64,000 nucleotides of DNA from Pseudomonas thivervalensis. GTDB lineage: Bacteria > Pseudomonadota > Gammaproteobacteria > Pseudomonadales > Pseudomonadaceae. The position numbers and the translations under genes are program-made. Positions 55,980 through 64,000 of the stretch are shown here, one piece after another; the first letter of the stretch is position 1, and every line of letters starts with the position of its first letter. Below the pieces are notes generated by a model. The model did no database searches. It worked only from the letters and a program-made list of their open reading frames with translations, and was not told where the DNA came from. The DNA is taken from contig NZ_LHVE01000001.1 in NCBI RefSeq assembly GCF_001269655.1, positions 600,075 to 664,074 on the forward strand. The letters are read 5' to 3'.

Positions 55980-57533
55980 TTAAACCGGCGCGGGGGCAGG
56001 GGATTGAGGGGCGTCGAACTGGCCGGCCATCCAGGCGCCGACGTCGCTGAGGCGGGTCTCGACGGTGGGACGCAAGGCCGACAGGCGCCCGCCGCACAAG
56101 GCGCCGAGGCGGTCGCTGATCTGGAACAGTTCGTCGAGGTCTTCGGAGACCACCAGAATCGCCGCGCCGGCATCGCGCAGGGCGATCAGGGCGCGATGGA
56201 TGGTCGTCGCCGCACCGACGTCCACGCCCCAGGTCGGGTGAGCGGCCACCAGCAGCTTTGGTTGTTGGAGGATCTCCCGGCCAAGAATGAATTTCTGCAA
56301 GTTGCCTCCCGAGAGGCTGCGCGCCGAGGTTTTGGAGTCGGGTGTCTTCACGCCAAAGCGACGGATGATCGCCTCGGCCAGTTGTTCGACCTTGCGGCGT
56401 CGAATCAGCCCATGGCTGACCAGGCCTTGCTGGAAAGCACTGAGCAAGGCGTTATCGGCCAGGCTCAATTGCGGCACGGCGCCGTGGCCCAAGCGTTCGG
56501 CGGGAACGAATGCCAGGCCAAGCCGACGACGAGCGTCGGGGCGCAGGTGCGCGACGGGTTGTCCGTCGAAGCGGATCGTTTCGCCTTGCTGGCGTGGAAG
56601 CTGTGTTTCTCCGCTGAGCAACGCCAGCCATTCGTCCTGGCCGTTGCCCGCCACTCCGGCGATGCCGACGATTTCGCCGCTACACACCTCCAGCTCAATG
56701 TCCCGCAATGAACAGCCGAACGGGTCCGGGTTATGCCAGGACAGCTGGTTGATCTGCAGGAAGGCGTTGTCTGCGCTGACCTTGGGATAATCCGTGATCA
56801 GTCCGGCCGCTTCGCCAACCATCAATTGCGCCAACTCCCGGTCCGAGCAGTGCGCCGGAGTGCAATGTCCCGATACGCGTCCGCCGCGCAGCACCGTGGC
56901 GCTGTGGCACAACCCTCGCACCTCCCCGAGCTTGTGGCTGATAAACAAAATGCTGCAGCCCTCGCTCGCCAGGCGGCGCAGGGTCACGAACAGTTCTTCG
57001 GCTTCCGCGGGCGTGAGCACCGAGGTCGGTTCATCGAGAATCAACAGCCGAATGTCTTGCATCAGGCAGCGAATGATCTCGACCCGCTGGCGCTCGCCAA
57101 TCGACAGGCTGTGGACCAGCCGCTGCGGTTCCAGGGCCATGCCGTAGCGCCTGGAAACCTCGCGGATCCGGGGCTCCAGCTGCGCTGGCGTACCGGCTGT
57201 CGCGCCCATCGCCAAGGCAATGTTTTGCGCAACGGTGAGGGTTTCGAACAGCGAGAAATGCTGGAACACCATGCCGATGCCCAAACTGCGGGCCTGGGCC
57301 GGGTTACGCAGGTTGATGCGCTGGCCTTGCCAGATCACCTCACCCGAATCGGCAGCGGTGACGCCGTAGATAATCTTCATCAGAGTACTTTTACCCGCGC
57401 CGTTTTCCCCGAGCAGGGCGTGAATCTCGCCGGGCTGGATGCTCAGGTCGATGGCGTCGTTGGCCAGGCAACCGGGGTAGCGTTTGCTGATCTTGCGCAA
57501 TTGCAGGCGCGCGATGGAGTCGGGGTTGGACAT
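55980..57533 (-). CDS. Nucleoside-type ABC transporter ATP-binding protein (two ABC domains)
   Basis: Cytoplasmic double ATPase of 517 aa powering the two permeases. Domain 1 has Walker A GENGAGKSTLMKIIYG (about 39-54), signature LSIGERQRVEIIRCL (about 147) and Walker B LLILDEPTS. Domain 2 has the degenerate P-loop GIAGVAGNGQDEWLAL, as usual in this family, and signature SLSGGNLQKFILGRE (about 407). It is the first gene of the minus-strand ABC operon. The substrate-binding gene of the system is likely the BMP protein at 47956-49038. Confidence 0.95.
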   Translation of the reverse strand: MSNPDSIARLQLRKISKRYPGCLANDAIDLSIQPGEIHALLGENGAGKSTLMKIIYGVTAADSGEVIWQGQRINLRNPAQARSLGIGMVFQHFSLFETLTVAQNIALAMGATAGTPAQLEPRIREVSRRYGMALEPQRLVHSLSIGERQRVEIIRCLMQDIRLLILDEPTSVLTPAEAEELFVTLRRLASEGCSILFISHKLGEVRGLCHSATVLRGGRVSGHCTPAHCSDRELAQLMVGEAAGLITDYPKVSADNAFLQINQLSWHNPDPFGCSLRDIELEVCSGEIVGIAGVAGNGQDEWLALLSGETQLPRQQGETIRFDGQPVAHLRPDARRRLGLAFVPAERLGHGAVPQLSLADNALLSAFQQGLVSHGLIRRRKVEQLAEAIIRRFGVKTPDSKTSARSLSGGNLQKFILGREILQQPKLLVAAHPTWGVDVGAATTIHRALIALRDAGAAILVVSEDLDELFQISDRLGALCGGRLSALRPTVETRLSDVGAWMAGQFDAPQSPAPAPV

Positions 57534-58069
57534 GACAGGCTCGGGCCGATGGACAGGAATGCCTGTGGATAAAGCAATTTCCTGGCCATCAGGTCAGGAA
57601 ATTGCCTTGGGCCCGGCGCTAGGGCCCTCTGTATGTGGCCTGGGCAGCGGCGATGGGAAAAATTCTGCACCGAGTTGGAGCGCGCAGGTTTTGTGCAGGC
57701 ATCGGTTTGCCCTGAAATGGGTGGTTAAAAAATGAACAAGCGGCTGCGAGCCCTGTGCTTGTTGGGGCGGGAAGAGCCATGAACGGGTTATCCACAGGTT
57801 GCTCCACAGTTATTGTGTGCAAGCCAGAAACTCGGGCATAAGCACTGTGGGGCTTTCTTCTAAAGGTGATAAACCGCCGCAAGCGGTTGTTTTGTAGGCG
57901 GATTTGTCGATTCGGCGGGACTTTGGCTGAAAAATGAGCAACCTGCTGAAACCCGCATGACAGAAGGGTTACAGAGGGATGTGCTCAGGTTATCCACAGT
58001 CGGGTGCACAGTGGATGTGGGCAAATTGAACGATTGCGAGCTGCCCTTAAAGGTTGCAAGCCTGCGAGC
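57534..58069. other. Non-coding region with three perfect DnaA boxes
   Basis: The 536-bp gap upstream of the ABC operon, on the 3' side of yigZ, holds DnaA-box nonamers at 57564-57572 (TGTGGATAA), 57788-57796 and 57990-57998 (TTATCCACA). They are spaced 224 and 202 bp apart. The DNA is less GC-rich than its surroundings. No credible gene was seen. The ABC operon promoter should be here. Confidence 0.7.
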
Positions 58070-58651
58070 TCAACGCTCCAACAGGATCCGTCCACGGCTC
58101 AGGTCGGCCAGTTGCGTTTGCAAGGTTTCGATGTGGGCTTCACCCACGGCCAATTGCAGCTCTACGCCATTGGCGGTGAAGCGTTCCTCATTCACCAGCC
58201 CGCCGCACTCGGCGACGCGCAGTTTCACCAAGGGCAGTTCGGCGAACCCGCAGCTACAGTGCAATGGCACCCGACTGATCAACTCGATTTTCTCGGCGTT
58301 TTGCAGGCATTTGTTCGCGCCGCCGCCGTAAGCCCGGGCGAGCCCGCCGGTGCCCAGTTGAATCCCGCCGTACCAGCGGATCACCAGCACCACGACCTGA
58401 TCGCAGGTCTGGGCTTCGATCGCGGCCAGGATCGGTCGCCCGGCGGTGCCACCAGGCTCACCGTCGTCGTTGCTGCGGTATTGGTCGCCGAGTTTCCAGG
58501 CCCAGCAGTTATGCGTGGCATCCAAGTCACTGTGCTGTTCGATAAACGCCTGGGCATCGGCCGGGCTGGTGATGGGCGCGGCGAAGGTGATGAAGCGGCT
58601 TTTGCGAATTTCTTCGCGGTGCTCGCAAAAACCGGCAAGGGTAAAGGGCAT
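58070..58651 (-). CDS. yigZ: IMPACT/YigZ family protein
   Basis: Conserved protein of 193 aa with an N-terminal IMPACT domain: EEIRKSRFITFAAPITSPAD, THNCWAWKLG and YRSNDDGEPGGTAGRPILAA. A C-terminal DUF1949 domain follows. The family binds nucleic acid or ribosomes and is linked to translation control, but the bacterial role is not settled. It lies 7 bp downstream of a TetR gene on the same strand, perhaps in one transcript. Confidence 0.95.
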   Translation of the reverse strand: MPFTLAGFCEHREEIRKSRFITFAAPITSPADAQAFIEQHSDLDATHNCWAWKLGDQYRSNDDGEPGGTAGRPILAAIEAQTCDQVVVLVIRWYGGIQLGTGGLARAYGGGANKCLQNAEKIELISRVPLHCSCGFAELPLVKLRVAECGGLVNEERFTANGVELQLAVGEAHIETLQTQLADLSRGRILLER

Positions 58652-58658
58652 GGCGATC

Positions 58659-59309
58659 TTAAAGAGTGGGTGTCAGGCCGCAGCCCTTGAGAATGATACG
58701 GATCAGGTTGTCGCCCGCGTCGACCATGTCCTGCTTGGTCAACTTGCTGCGACCGGTCACACGGCAGATCTGGGTGGCGAAGTCGGCGTAATGCTGGGTG
58801 CTGCCCCACAACAGGAAAATAAGGTGCACCGGGTCGATCGGGTCCATCTTGCCGGCGTCGATCCAGGCCTGGAACACAGCCGCCCGGCCATTGAACCAGG
58901 CGCGATAATCCTGGTTGAAATACTCGGTCAGGCATTCGCCCCCGCTGATCACTTCCATGGCAAACAGCCGCGACGCCTGGGGCTGGCGACGAGAGAATTC
59001 CATTTTGGCGCGGATGTAGCGGGTCAAGGCTTCGGCCGGATCATCCTCGGCGGTGAGGGTGTTGAAGGTGCTGTCCCACAATTCGATGATGTTGCTCAGT
59101 ACCGCCACATACAACCCGAGTTTATTCGTGAAGTAATAATGCAGGTTCGCCTTGGGCAGCCCGGCCTTGAGGGCGATGGCATTCATGCTGGTGCCTTTGA
59201 ACCCGTGGCGGGCGAATTCATCTTCGGCGGCCTTGAGGATCGTCTCTTCGTTCTTTTGACGAATGCGACTGGTGGGCTTGCCACTGTGGGCGGGGACTTC
59301 AAAGGTCAT
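58659..59309 (-). CDS. TetR family transcriptional regulator (RutR-like)
   Basis: The 216-aa protein has the TetR helix-turn-helix in residues about 20-70 (ILKAAEDEFARHGFKGTSMN, then AIALKAGLPKANLHYYFTNK). The C-terminal domain includes SRLFAMEVISGGECLTEYF and resembles RutR-like regulators, which sense pyrimidines in E. coli. I chose ATG 59309 (MTFEVPAHSG). Lying between yigZ and bauR, it could regulate neighbouring nitrogen or base catabolism. The ligand is unknown. Confidence 0.92.
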   Translation of the reverse strand: MTFEVPAHSGKPTSRIRQKNEETILKAAEDEFARHGFKGTSMNAIALKAGLPKANLHYYFTNKLGLYVAVLSNIIELWDSTFNTLTAEDDPAEALTRYIRAKMEFSRRQPQASRLFAMEVISGGECLTEYFNQDYRAWFNGRAAVFQAWIDAGKMDPIDPVHLIFLLWGSTQHYADFATQICRVTGRSKLTKQDMVDAGDNLIRIILKGCGLTPTL

Positions 59310-59418
59310 GGGCGTTTCCGGGCTGGGTCTGTGGGCAAGCAACTGCGTTGATAGCGCACCGGCATCGATCCGACAAGTGCCATCACACTAAAAGCCTTCT
59401 CGATCGCGATCCCTCGCC

Positions 59419-59512
59419 TCTGTGGGAGCGAGCTTGCTCGCGAAAGCGGACGCTCATTCAACATAGGTGTGACTGATACACCGCCATCGCGAGCAAGCTC
59501 GCTCCCACAGGG
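59419..59512. repeat. REPIN, subtype A
   Basis: Inverted GTGGGAGCGAGCTTGCTCGC arms lie between the TetR gene and bauR. Confidence 0.9.
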
Positions 59513-59524
59513 GGGCAGAGGAGA

Positions 59525-60445
59525 TCAGCGGGTGGCCGCCAGGCTTTCGAGAAAACTCTCCAGCACCAGGTGAGGCCGGCGCCCCTTGCGCGTGACCGAC
59601 GCCAGGCTCAGGTCATAAAACCGTGCCGCAGGCTTCAAGGCCCGCAACCGACCTTGCTGGACCCAGAGGTTGGCGTAGTGATCGGGCAGGTAACCGATGT
59701 AGCGGCCGGTGAGAATCAGGAATGCCATGCCTTCGCGATCCGATGCGCTCGCGGTGCAATTGAGTGCCTGGTAGTGGGCCTGGATCTCGGCCGGCAGGCG
59801 GAACGTGGGGGCGATGGCGTCCTGGCTGTTGAGGCGAGCGTCTTCAAGCTGCTGGTCATCGACATAAAACAGCGGATGCCCGACCGCGCAGTACAGCAGC
59901 GATCGTTCACTGTACAGCGGTTGGTATTCCAGTCCGGACAGGGCGCTGGCCTGGGGAACCACGCCGACATGCAAGCGCCCGTCGAGTACGCCTTGTTCGA
60001 CTTCGTTGGGGGCGATCATGCGAATCTGGATTTGCACGTCGGGGCCACGCTCTTTCAATTGAGCCAAGGCATGGGTGATGCGCATGTGGGGCAGGGTGAC
60101 CAGATTGTCGGTCAGGCCGATGATCAGCTCACCGCGCAAATGCTGGTGCAGGCCGTTGACCTCGGTGCGGAAGCTCTCCAGTGCGCTCAATAACTGCAAT
60201 GCCGACTGGTAGACCTCGCGCCCTTCTTCGGTCAGGGAAAAGCCCGCGCGTCCACGCTGGCACAGACGCAAACCCAGGCGTTGTTCGAGGTCGCTCATCT
60301 GCTGGCTGATGGCCGAGCGGCCGATACCCAGCACGGTCTCAGCGGCGGAGAACCCACCGCATTCCACGACGCTACGGAAAATGCGCAGCAGGCGAATATC
60401 AAAGTCGCTGACCTGGGCCAGTGGATCGGGACGACGAGCGCTCAT
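59525..60445 (-). CDS. bauR: LysR family regulator of beta-alanine catabolism
   Basis: The 306-aa LysR protein has an N-terminal helix-turn-helix (IFRSVVECGGFSAAETVLGI then GRSAISQQMSDLEQRLG). An effector-binding domain follows. It is divergent from bauA with 122 bp between, the arrangement of PA0133 (BauR) and PA0132 (BauA) in P. aeruginosa. BauR activates bauABCD in response to beta-alanine. Assignment rests on this synteny plus the LysR fold. Confidence 0.92.
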   Translation of the reverse strand: MSARRPDPLAQVSDFDIRLLRIFRSVVECGGFSAAETVLGIGRSAISQQMSDLEQRLGLRLCQRGRAGFSLTEEGREVYQSALQLLSALESFRTEVNGLHQHLRGELIIGLTDNLVTLPHMRITHALAQLKERGPDVQIQIRMIAPNEVEQGVLDGRLHVGVVPQASALSGLEYQPLYSERSLLYCAVGHPLFYVDDQQLEDARLNSQDAIAPTFRLPAEIQAHYQALNCTASASDREGMAFLILTGRYIGYLPDHYANLWVQQGRLRALKPAARFYDLSLASVTRKGRRPHLVLESFLESLAATR

Positions 60446-60567
60446 GGTTTAGTGATCCACCGACTGAAGGTTACAAAAGTTGGATTTCACCGACTTTATC
60501 GCCGTGGCAATTTAGCTGCAAGAACGCCTTTCGATCCCTGTCGCTTATCACCTGCGAGGTTTTGTCG

Positions 60568-61917
60568 ATGAACATGCCCGAACACGCTGCCGGTTCCCTG
60601 GCCAGCCAGCTCAAGCTCGATGCCCACTGGATGCCTTACACCGCCAACCGCAACTTCCAGCGCGATCCTCGCCTGATCGTCGCCGCCGAAGGCAGCTGGT
60701 TGGTGGATGACAAGGGGCGCAAGGTCTACGACTCGCTGTCGGGCCTGTGGACATGCGGCGCCGGGCACACGCGCAAGGAAATCCAGGAAGCGGTCGCCAA
60801 GCAACTGGGCACCCTCGATTACTCGCCGGGGTTCCAGTACGGTCATCCGCTGTCGTTCCAACTGGCGGAAAAAATCACCAGCCTGACCCCGGGCCATCTC
60901 AATCACGTGTTCTTTACCGACTCCGGCTCCGAGTGCGCCGATACCGCGGTGAAGATGGTCCGCGCCTACTGGCGTCTCAAGGGCCAGGCAACCAAGACCA
61001 AGATGATCGGGCGTGCCCGTGGCTATCACGGCGTGAACATCGCCGGCACCAGCCTCGGCGGTGTCAGCGGCAACCGCAAGCTGTTCGGCCAGGCGATGAT
61101 GGACGTCGATCACTTGCCCCACACCTTGCTGGCCAGCAACGCCTATTCCCGTGGCATGCCGAAAGAGGGTGGCATCGCCTTGGCCGATGAGCTGTTGAAG
61201 CTGATCGAGCTGCACGATGCGTCCAACATCGCTGCGGTGTTCGTTGAGCCGATGGCAGGGTCGGCCGGCGTGCTGGTGCCGCCGGAGGGTTACCTCAAGC
61301 GCCTGCGGGAGATCTGTGACCAGCACAGCATTCTCTTGGTGTTCGACGAAGTGATCACCGGTTTCGGTCGCACTGGTTCGATGTTCGGTGCCGACAGCTT
61401 CGGCGTAACGCCAGACCTGATGTGCATCGCCAAGCAAGTCACCAACGGCGCGATCCCCATGGGCGCGGTGATTGCCAGCTCCGAGATCTACCAGACCTTC
61501 ATGAACCAGCCAACGCCCGAGTACGCAGTGGAGTTCCCCCACGGCTACACCTACTCGGCGCACCCGGTGGCCTGCGCGGCGGGCCTGGCGGCGCTGGACC
61601 TGCTGCAGAAGGAAAACCTGGTGCAGAGCGTGGCCGAGATCGCCCCGCATTTCGAAAACGCATTGCACGGCTTGAAGGGCGCGAAGAACGTCATCGACAT
61701 CCGCAACTATGGCCTGGCCGGCGCGATCCAGATCGCCGGGCGCGATGGCGATGCCATCGTGCGTCCGTTCGAGGCCGGCATGGCGTTGTGGAAAGCCGGG
61801 TTCTATGTGCGGTTTGGCGGCGACACCTTGCAGTTCGGGCCAACATTCAACAGTAAGCCACAGGACCTGGACCGCCTGTTCGATGCGGTCGGTGAAGTGT
61901 TGAATAAACTCGACTGA
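60568..61917 (+). CDS. bauA: Beta-alanine:pyruvate transaminase
   Basis: PLP class III aminotransferase converting beta-alanine and pyruvate to malonate semialdehyde and alanine. The 449-aa protein starts MNMPEHAAGSLASQLKLDAH. It has the GSGS-like SGSECADTAVKMVRAYWR cofactor loop, the aspartate in VFDEVITGFGRTGSMFG and the PLP lysine Lys289 in CIAKQVTNGAIPMG. It resembles the well-studied omega-transaminase from P. aeruginosa PA0132. I start at ATG 60568; the open frame upstream crosses the bauR promoter. bauC follows 59 bp later. Confidence 0.97.
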   Translation: MNMPEHAAGSLASQLKLDAHWMPYTANRNFQRDPRLIVAAEGSWLVDDKGRKVYDSLSGLWTCGAGHTRKEIQEAVAKQLGTLDYSPGFQYGHPLSFQLAEKITSLTPGHLNHVFFTDSGSECADTAVKMVRAYWRLKGQATKTKMIGRARGYHGVNIAGTSLGGVSGNRKLFGQAMMDVDHLPHTLLASNAYSRGMPKEGGIALADELLKLIELHDASNIAAVFVEPMAGSAGVLVPPEGYLKRLREICDQHSILLVFDEVITGFGRTGSMFGADSFGVTPDLMCIAKQVTNGAIPMGAVIASSEIYQTFMNQPTPEYAVEFPHGYTYSAHPVACAAGLAALDLLQKENLVQSVAEIAPHFENALHGLKGAKNVIDIRNYGLAGAIQIAGRDGDAIVRPFEAGMALWKAGFYVRFGGDTLQFGPTFNSKPQDLDRLFDAVGEVLNKLD

Positions 61918-61954
61918 TGCATTCTTTAACAACGGGCGTCCGGTCACGGGCGCC

Positions 61955-61963
61955 TGTGGATAA
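61955..61963. other. Perfect DnaA-box nonamer in the bauA-bauC gap
   Basis: TGTGGATAA lies 14 bp before bauC. It is a fourth perfect match besides those at 57.6-58.0 kb; it may be incidental. Confidence 0.5.
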
Positions 61964-61976
61964 TTCTGGAGTCCCC

Positions 61977-63470
61977 ATGAGCCTCATCCCACATTTGATC
62001 AATGGCGAACTGCTGAGCGACAGCGCTCGCACCGCCGATGTGTTCAACCCGTCCACTGGCCAGGCCATCCATAAGGTGCCATTGGCTGATCGTGCGACCA
62101 TCCAGCAGGCCATCGACGCCGCCAAGGCGGCTTTCCCGGCCTGGCGCAATACACCGGCGGCCAAGCGGGCGCAGGTGATGTTTCGATTCAAGCAATTGCT
62201 GGAGCAGAACGAGGCGCGTATCGCCCAGTTGATCAGCGAGGAACACGGCAAGACCTTGGAAGACGCGGCCGGTGAACTCAAGCGCGGCATCGAAAACGTC
62301 GAGTTTGCCTGTGCAGCGCCGGAAATCCTGAAAGGTGAATACAGCCGTAACGTAGGACCGAACATCGACGCCTGGTCAGACTTTCAGCCTTTGGGTGTGG
62401 TGGCCGGTATCACACCGTTCAACTTCCCGGCGATGGTGCCGCTGTGGATGTATCCGCTGGCGATCGTCTGCGGTAACTGTTTCATTCTCAAACCGTCCGA
62501 GCGTGATCCGAGTTCGACGCTGCTGATCGCCCAGCTATTGTTGGAAGCTGGCTTGCCCAAGGGCGTATTGGGCGTGGTCCATGGCGATAAGGCCGCGGTG
62601 GATGCACTGATCGAAGCGCCGGAAGTGAAGGCGCTGAGTTTTGTCGGGTCGACGCCAATTGCCGAATACATCTATGCCGAGGGCACTCGGCGCGGCAAAC
62701 GCGTCCAGGCGCTGGGTGGGGCGAAGAACCATGCGGTGCTGATGCCGGATGCCGACCTGGACAATGCCGTCAGCGCACTGATGGGCGCGGCATACGGTTC
62801 ATGCGGTGAGCGTTGCATGGCAATTTCGGTGGCGGTATGTGTCGGCGACCAGGTGGCGGATGCGCTGGTGGCCAAGCTGGTGCCGCAGATCAAGGCGTTG
62901 AAGATTGGCGCCGGTACCTCTTGCGGATTGGACATGGGGCCGCTGGTGACTGGTCAGCATCGGGACAAGGTCAGTGGCTATATAGAAGAGGGTGTGACAG
63001 CAGGCGCTTCACTGGTGGTCGATGGTCGCGGCTTGAGTGTGGCCGGGCATGAGGAAGGTTTCTTCCTTGGTGGTTGCCTGTTCGATCGCGTGACCCCCGA
63101 GATGCGCATCTATAAGGAAGAGATCTTTGGGCCGGTGCTGTGCATCGTCCGGGTCAACAGCCTGGAAGAGGCGATGCAACTGATCAATGATCACGAGTAT
63201 GGCAATGGCACCTGCATCTTTACGCGCGATGGTGAAGCGGCGCGGTTGTTCTGCGATGAGATCGAAGTCGGCATGGTGGGCGTCAACGTTCCATTGCCAG
63301 TGCCGGTTGCCTATCACAGCTTTGGTGGCTGGAAGCGTTCGTTGTTCGGCGACCTGCATGCTTACGGCCCGGACGGGGTGCGCTTCTACACCCGTCGCAA
63401 AGCGATTACCCAGCGCTGGCCGCAGCGTGCCAGCCATGAGGCTTCACAGTTTGCTTTCCCCAGCTTGTAA
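61977..63470 (+). CDS. bauC: CoA-acylating (methyl)malonate-semialdehyde dehydrogenase
   Basis: Aldehyde dehydrogenase producing acetyl-CoA from malonate semialdehyde, the step after BauA. The 497-aa protein starts MSLIPHLINGELLSDSARTA. It has TPFNFPAMVPLWMYPLA and the NAD/glutamate-loop region FVGSTPIAEYIYAEG. The catalytic Cys280 lies in YGSCGERCMAISVAV, a motif of the MMSDH subfamily, which lacks the general-base Glu of ordinary ALDHs. An in-frame ATG 20 codons upstream (61917) overlaps the bauA stop but lacks family sequence. It is the counterpart of PA0130. A perfect hairpin terminator follows. Confidence 0.96.
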   Translation: MSLIPHLINGELLSDSARTADVFNPSTGQAIHKVPLADRATIQQAIDAAKAAFPAWRNTPAAKRAQVMFRFKQLLEQNEARIAQLISEEHGKTLEDAAGELKRGIENVEFACAAPEILKGEYSRNVGPNIDAWSDFQPLGVVAGITPFNFPAMVPLWMYPLAIVCGNCFILKPSERDPSSTLLIAQLLLEAGLPKGVLGVVHGDKAAVDALIEAPEVKALSFVGSTPIAEYIYAEGTRRGKRVQALGGAKNHAVLMPDADLDNAVSALMGAAYGSCGERCMAISVAVCVGDQVADALVAKLVPQIKALKIGAGTSCGLDMGPLVTGQHRDKVSGYIEEGVTAGASLVVDGRGLSVAGHEEGFFLGGCLFDRVTPEMRIYKEEIFGPVLCIVRVNSLEEAMQLINDHEYGNGTCIFTRDGEAARLFCDEIEVGMVGVNVPLPVPVAYHSFGGWKRSLFGDLHAYGPDGVRFYTRRKAITQRWPQRASHEASQFAFPSL

Positions 63471-63481
63471 TCGGTAAGTGA

Positions 63482-63511
63482 AGAGGCCGGCGCCCTTGGG
63501 CGCCGGCCTCT
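63482..63511 (+). terminator. Strong terminator hairpin after bauC
   Basis: The 14-bp arms AGAGGCCGGCGCCC and GGGCGCCGGCCTCT are perfectly complementary with a TT loop. TGTGTTT follows. It ends the bau operon and insulates it from the rRNA promoter region. Confidence 0.88.
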
Positions 63512-63559
63512 GTGTTTACGGGCTTTTAGACTGATATGACAGAATTGTGAAAATAGGTG

Positions 63560-63587
63560 TTGACGGCAGATTCTGGAAGTCTATAAT
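63560..63587 (+). promoter_or_regulatory. Ribosomal RNA operon promoter P1
   Basis: -35 TTGACG (63560-63565), 16-nt spacer and -10 TATAAT (63582-63587). It is the first of three tandem sigma-70 promoters upstream of the 16S gene. Confidence 0.8.
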
Positions 63588-63762
63588 TCGCCCCACTTCC
63601 GGCGCAGTCGAAACGGAAAACTCCTTGAGATTCAATGAGTTAAGTAGGTTTCGAAGGGGTTGGGCTTCAGTTCATCGAAGCCTGGAAGGAGCAGATAGAG
63701 CGGTGTTGTTTGGCTCTATCGGCGGTTCGATCTTCTCGGTCGAAAGCGGTGAAAAAGAGGTG

Positions 63763-63790
63763 TTGACAGCAGCGAGTAACGCTGTAGAAT
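63763..63790 (+). promoter_or_regulatory. Ribosomal RNA operon promoter P2
   Basis: -35 TTGACA (63763-63768), 16-nt spacer and -10 TAGAAT (63785-63790), followed by TCGCCTCCC, a GC-rich discriminator typical of stringently controlled rRNA promoters. Confidence 0.85.
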
Positions 63791-63871
63791 TCGCCTCCCG
63801 CTAACGAGAGATCGGAAGCGCAAGTGGTTGAAGTTGCAAAGGAAACTTTGAAAACTTCTTAAAAAAACCGC

Positions 63872-63899
63872 TTGACAGATACACGGGGCGCTGTAGAAT
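63872..63899 (+). promoter_or_regulatory. Ribosomal RNA operon promoter P3
   Basis: -35 TTGACA (63872-63877), 16-nt spacer and -10 TAGAAT (63894-63899), then GCGCGCCTC as discriminator. An A-run upstream (63861-63867) may act as an UP-element. Confidence 0.85.
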
Positions 63900-63934
63900 G
63901 CGCGCCTCGGTTGAGACGAAAGACTCAGCCAACC

Positions 63935-63946
63935 GCTCTTTAACAA
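63935..63946 (+). promoter_or_regulatory. boxA antitermination site in the rRNA leader
   Basis: GCTCTTTAACAA is the canonical boxA recognised by the Nus antitermination complex. The leader continues to the end of the window, so the 16S rRNA gene starts just beyond base 64000. Confidence 0.88.
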
Positions 63947-64000
63947 CTGAATCAAGCAATTCGTGTGGGTGCTTGTGGAGTCAGACTGCTAGTCAACAGA

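Noticed and set aside
61917..61976. Start of bauC at ATG 61917, giving 20 extra residues
   Set aside because: It overlaps the bauA stop and lacks family sequence; ATG 61977 fits other methylmalonate-semialdehyde dehydrogenases.
63547..63804. An 85-codon open frame before the end of the window
   Set aside because: It overlaps tandem rRNA promoters P1 and P2 and is leader DNA.

Overview
This window is chromosomal DNA of a fluorescent Pseudomonas (P. fluorescens group). It is GC-rich, with gene orders known from P. aeruginosa (the PA4839-PA4855 block, the PA0130-PA0148 purine and beta-alanine block, and PA4778/PA4780). It also carries many REP/REPIN palindromes of the kind typical of P. fluorescens. 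No phage, insertion sequence, CRISPR array or tRNA was seen.

Layout. 1-6.5 kb is the minus-strand housekeeping run prmA / zinc-ribbon protein / dusB-fis / purH / purD (purD is cut by the window edge). 6.67-10.65 kb is an accessory insertion on the plus strand between prmA and accC. It holds a very large dermonecrotic-toxin-like gene interrupted by one in-frame amber codon, with a C-terminal domain I read as a CheD/CNF-type glutamine deamidase. 10.7-17 kb holds accC-accB-aroQ, a ctpL-like chemoreceptor and the diguanylate cyclase gcbA. 17.3-21.6 kb holds a DUF2333 gene, a Nudix gene, yciH and speA. 22-24.1 kb is a short orphan vgrG with a DUF4123 adaptor gene and no effector. 24.1-28.4 kb holds a MATE pump, a small membrane protein, a MazG-like pyrophosphohydrolase, cmoM and two tandem DUF4136 lipoproteins.

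28.4-35.2 kb has a MaoC/FabG/thiolase acyl-metabolism cluster, a bile-acid-symporter-like transporter with a divergent AraC regulator, and a RIO kinase. 35.8-39.5 kb is a copper-resistance locus (cueR-copA, a small exported protein, copZ) with two clear CueR operators. 39.6-45.7 kb has a Bcr/CflA pump, a 56-residue small protein, a medium-chain oxidoreductase with a divergent LysR regulator, an ArsR-type regulator and an MFS transporter.

45.8-57.5 kb is a purine module: adenine deaminase, a 2OG-Fe(II) oxygenase, a BMP-family binding protein, 8-oxoguanine deaminase, and two permeases plus a double ATPase of a nucleoside ABC importer. A Ca2+/H+ antiporter, an SDR, a MerR regulator and a small membrane protein are interleaved. 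58-63.5 kb holds yigZ, a TetR regulator and the beta-alanine catabolic genes bauR-bauA-bauC. The last 450 bp is the tandem-promoter leader of a ribosomal RNA operon whose 16S gene lies beyond the window.

The most interesting items are the amber-split toxin with its predicted deamidase domain, the truncated effector-less VgrG pair, a repeat nested inside a REPIN whose arm also ends a coding sequence, and a cluster of perfect DnaA boxes near 57.6-58.0 kb.
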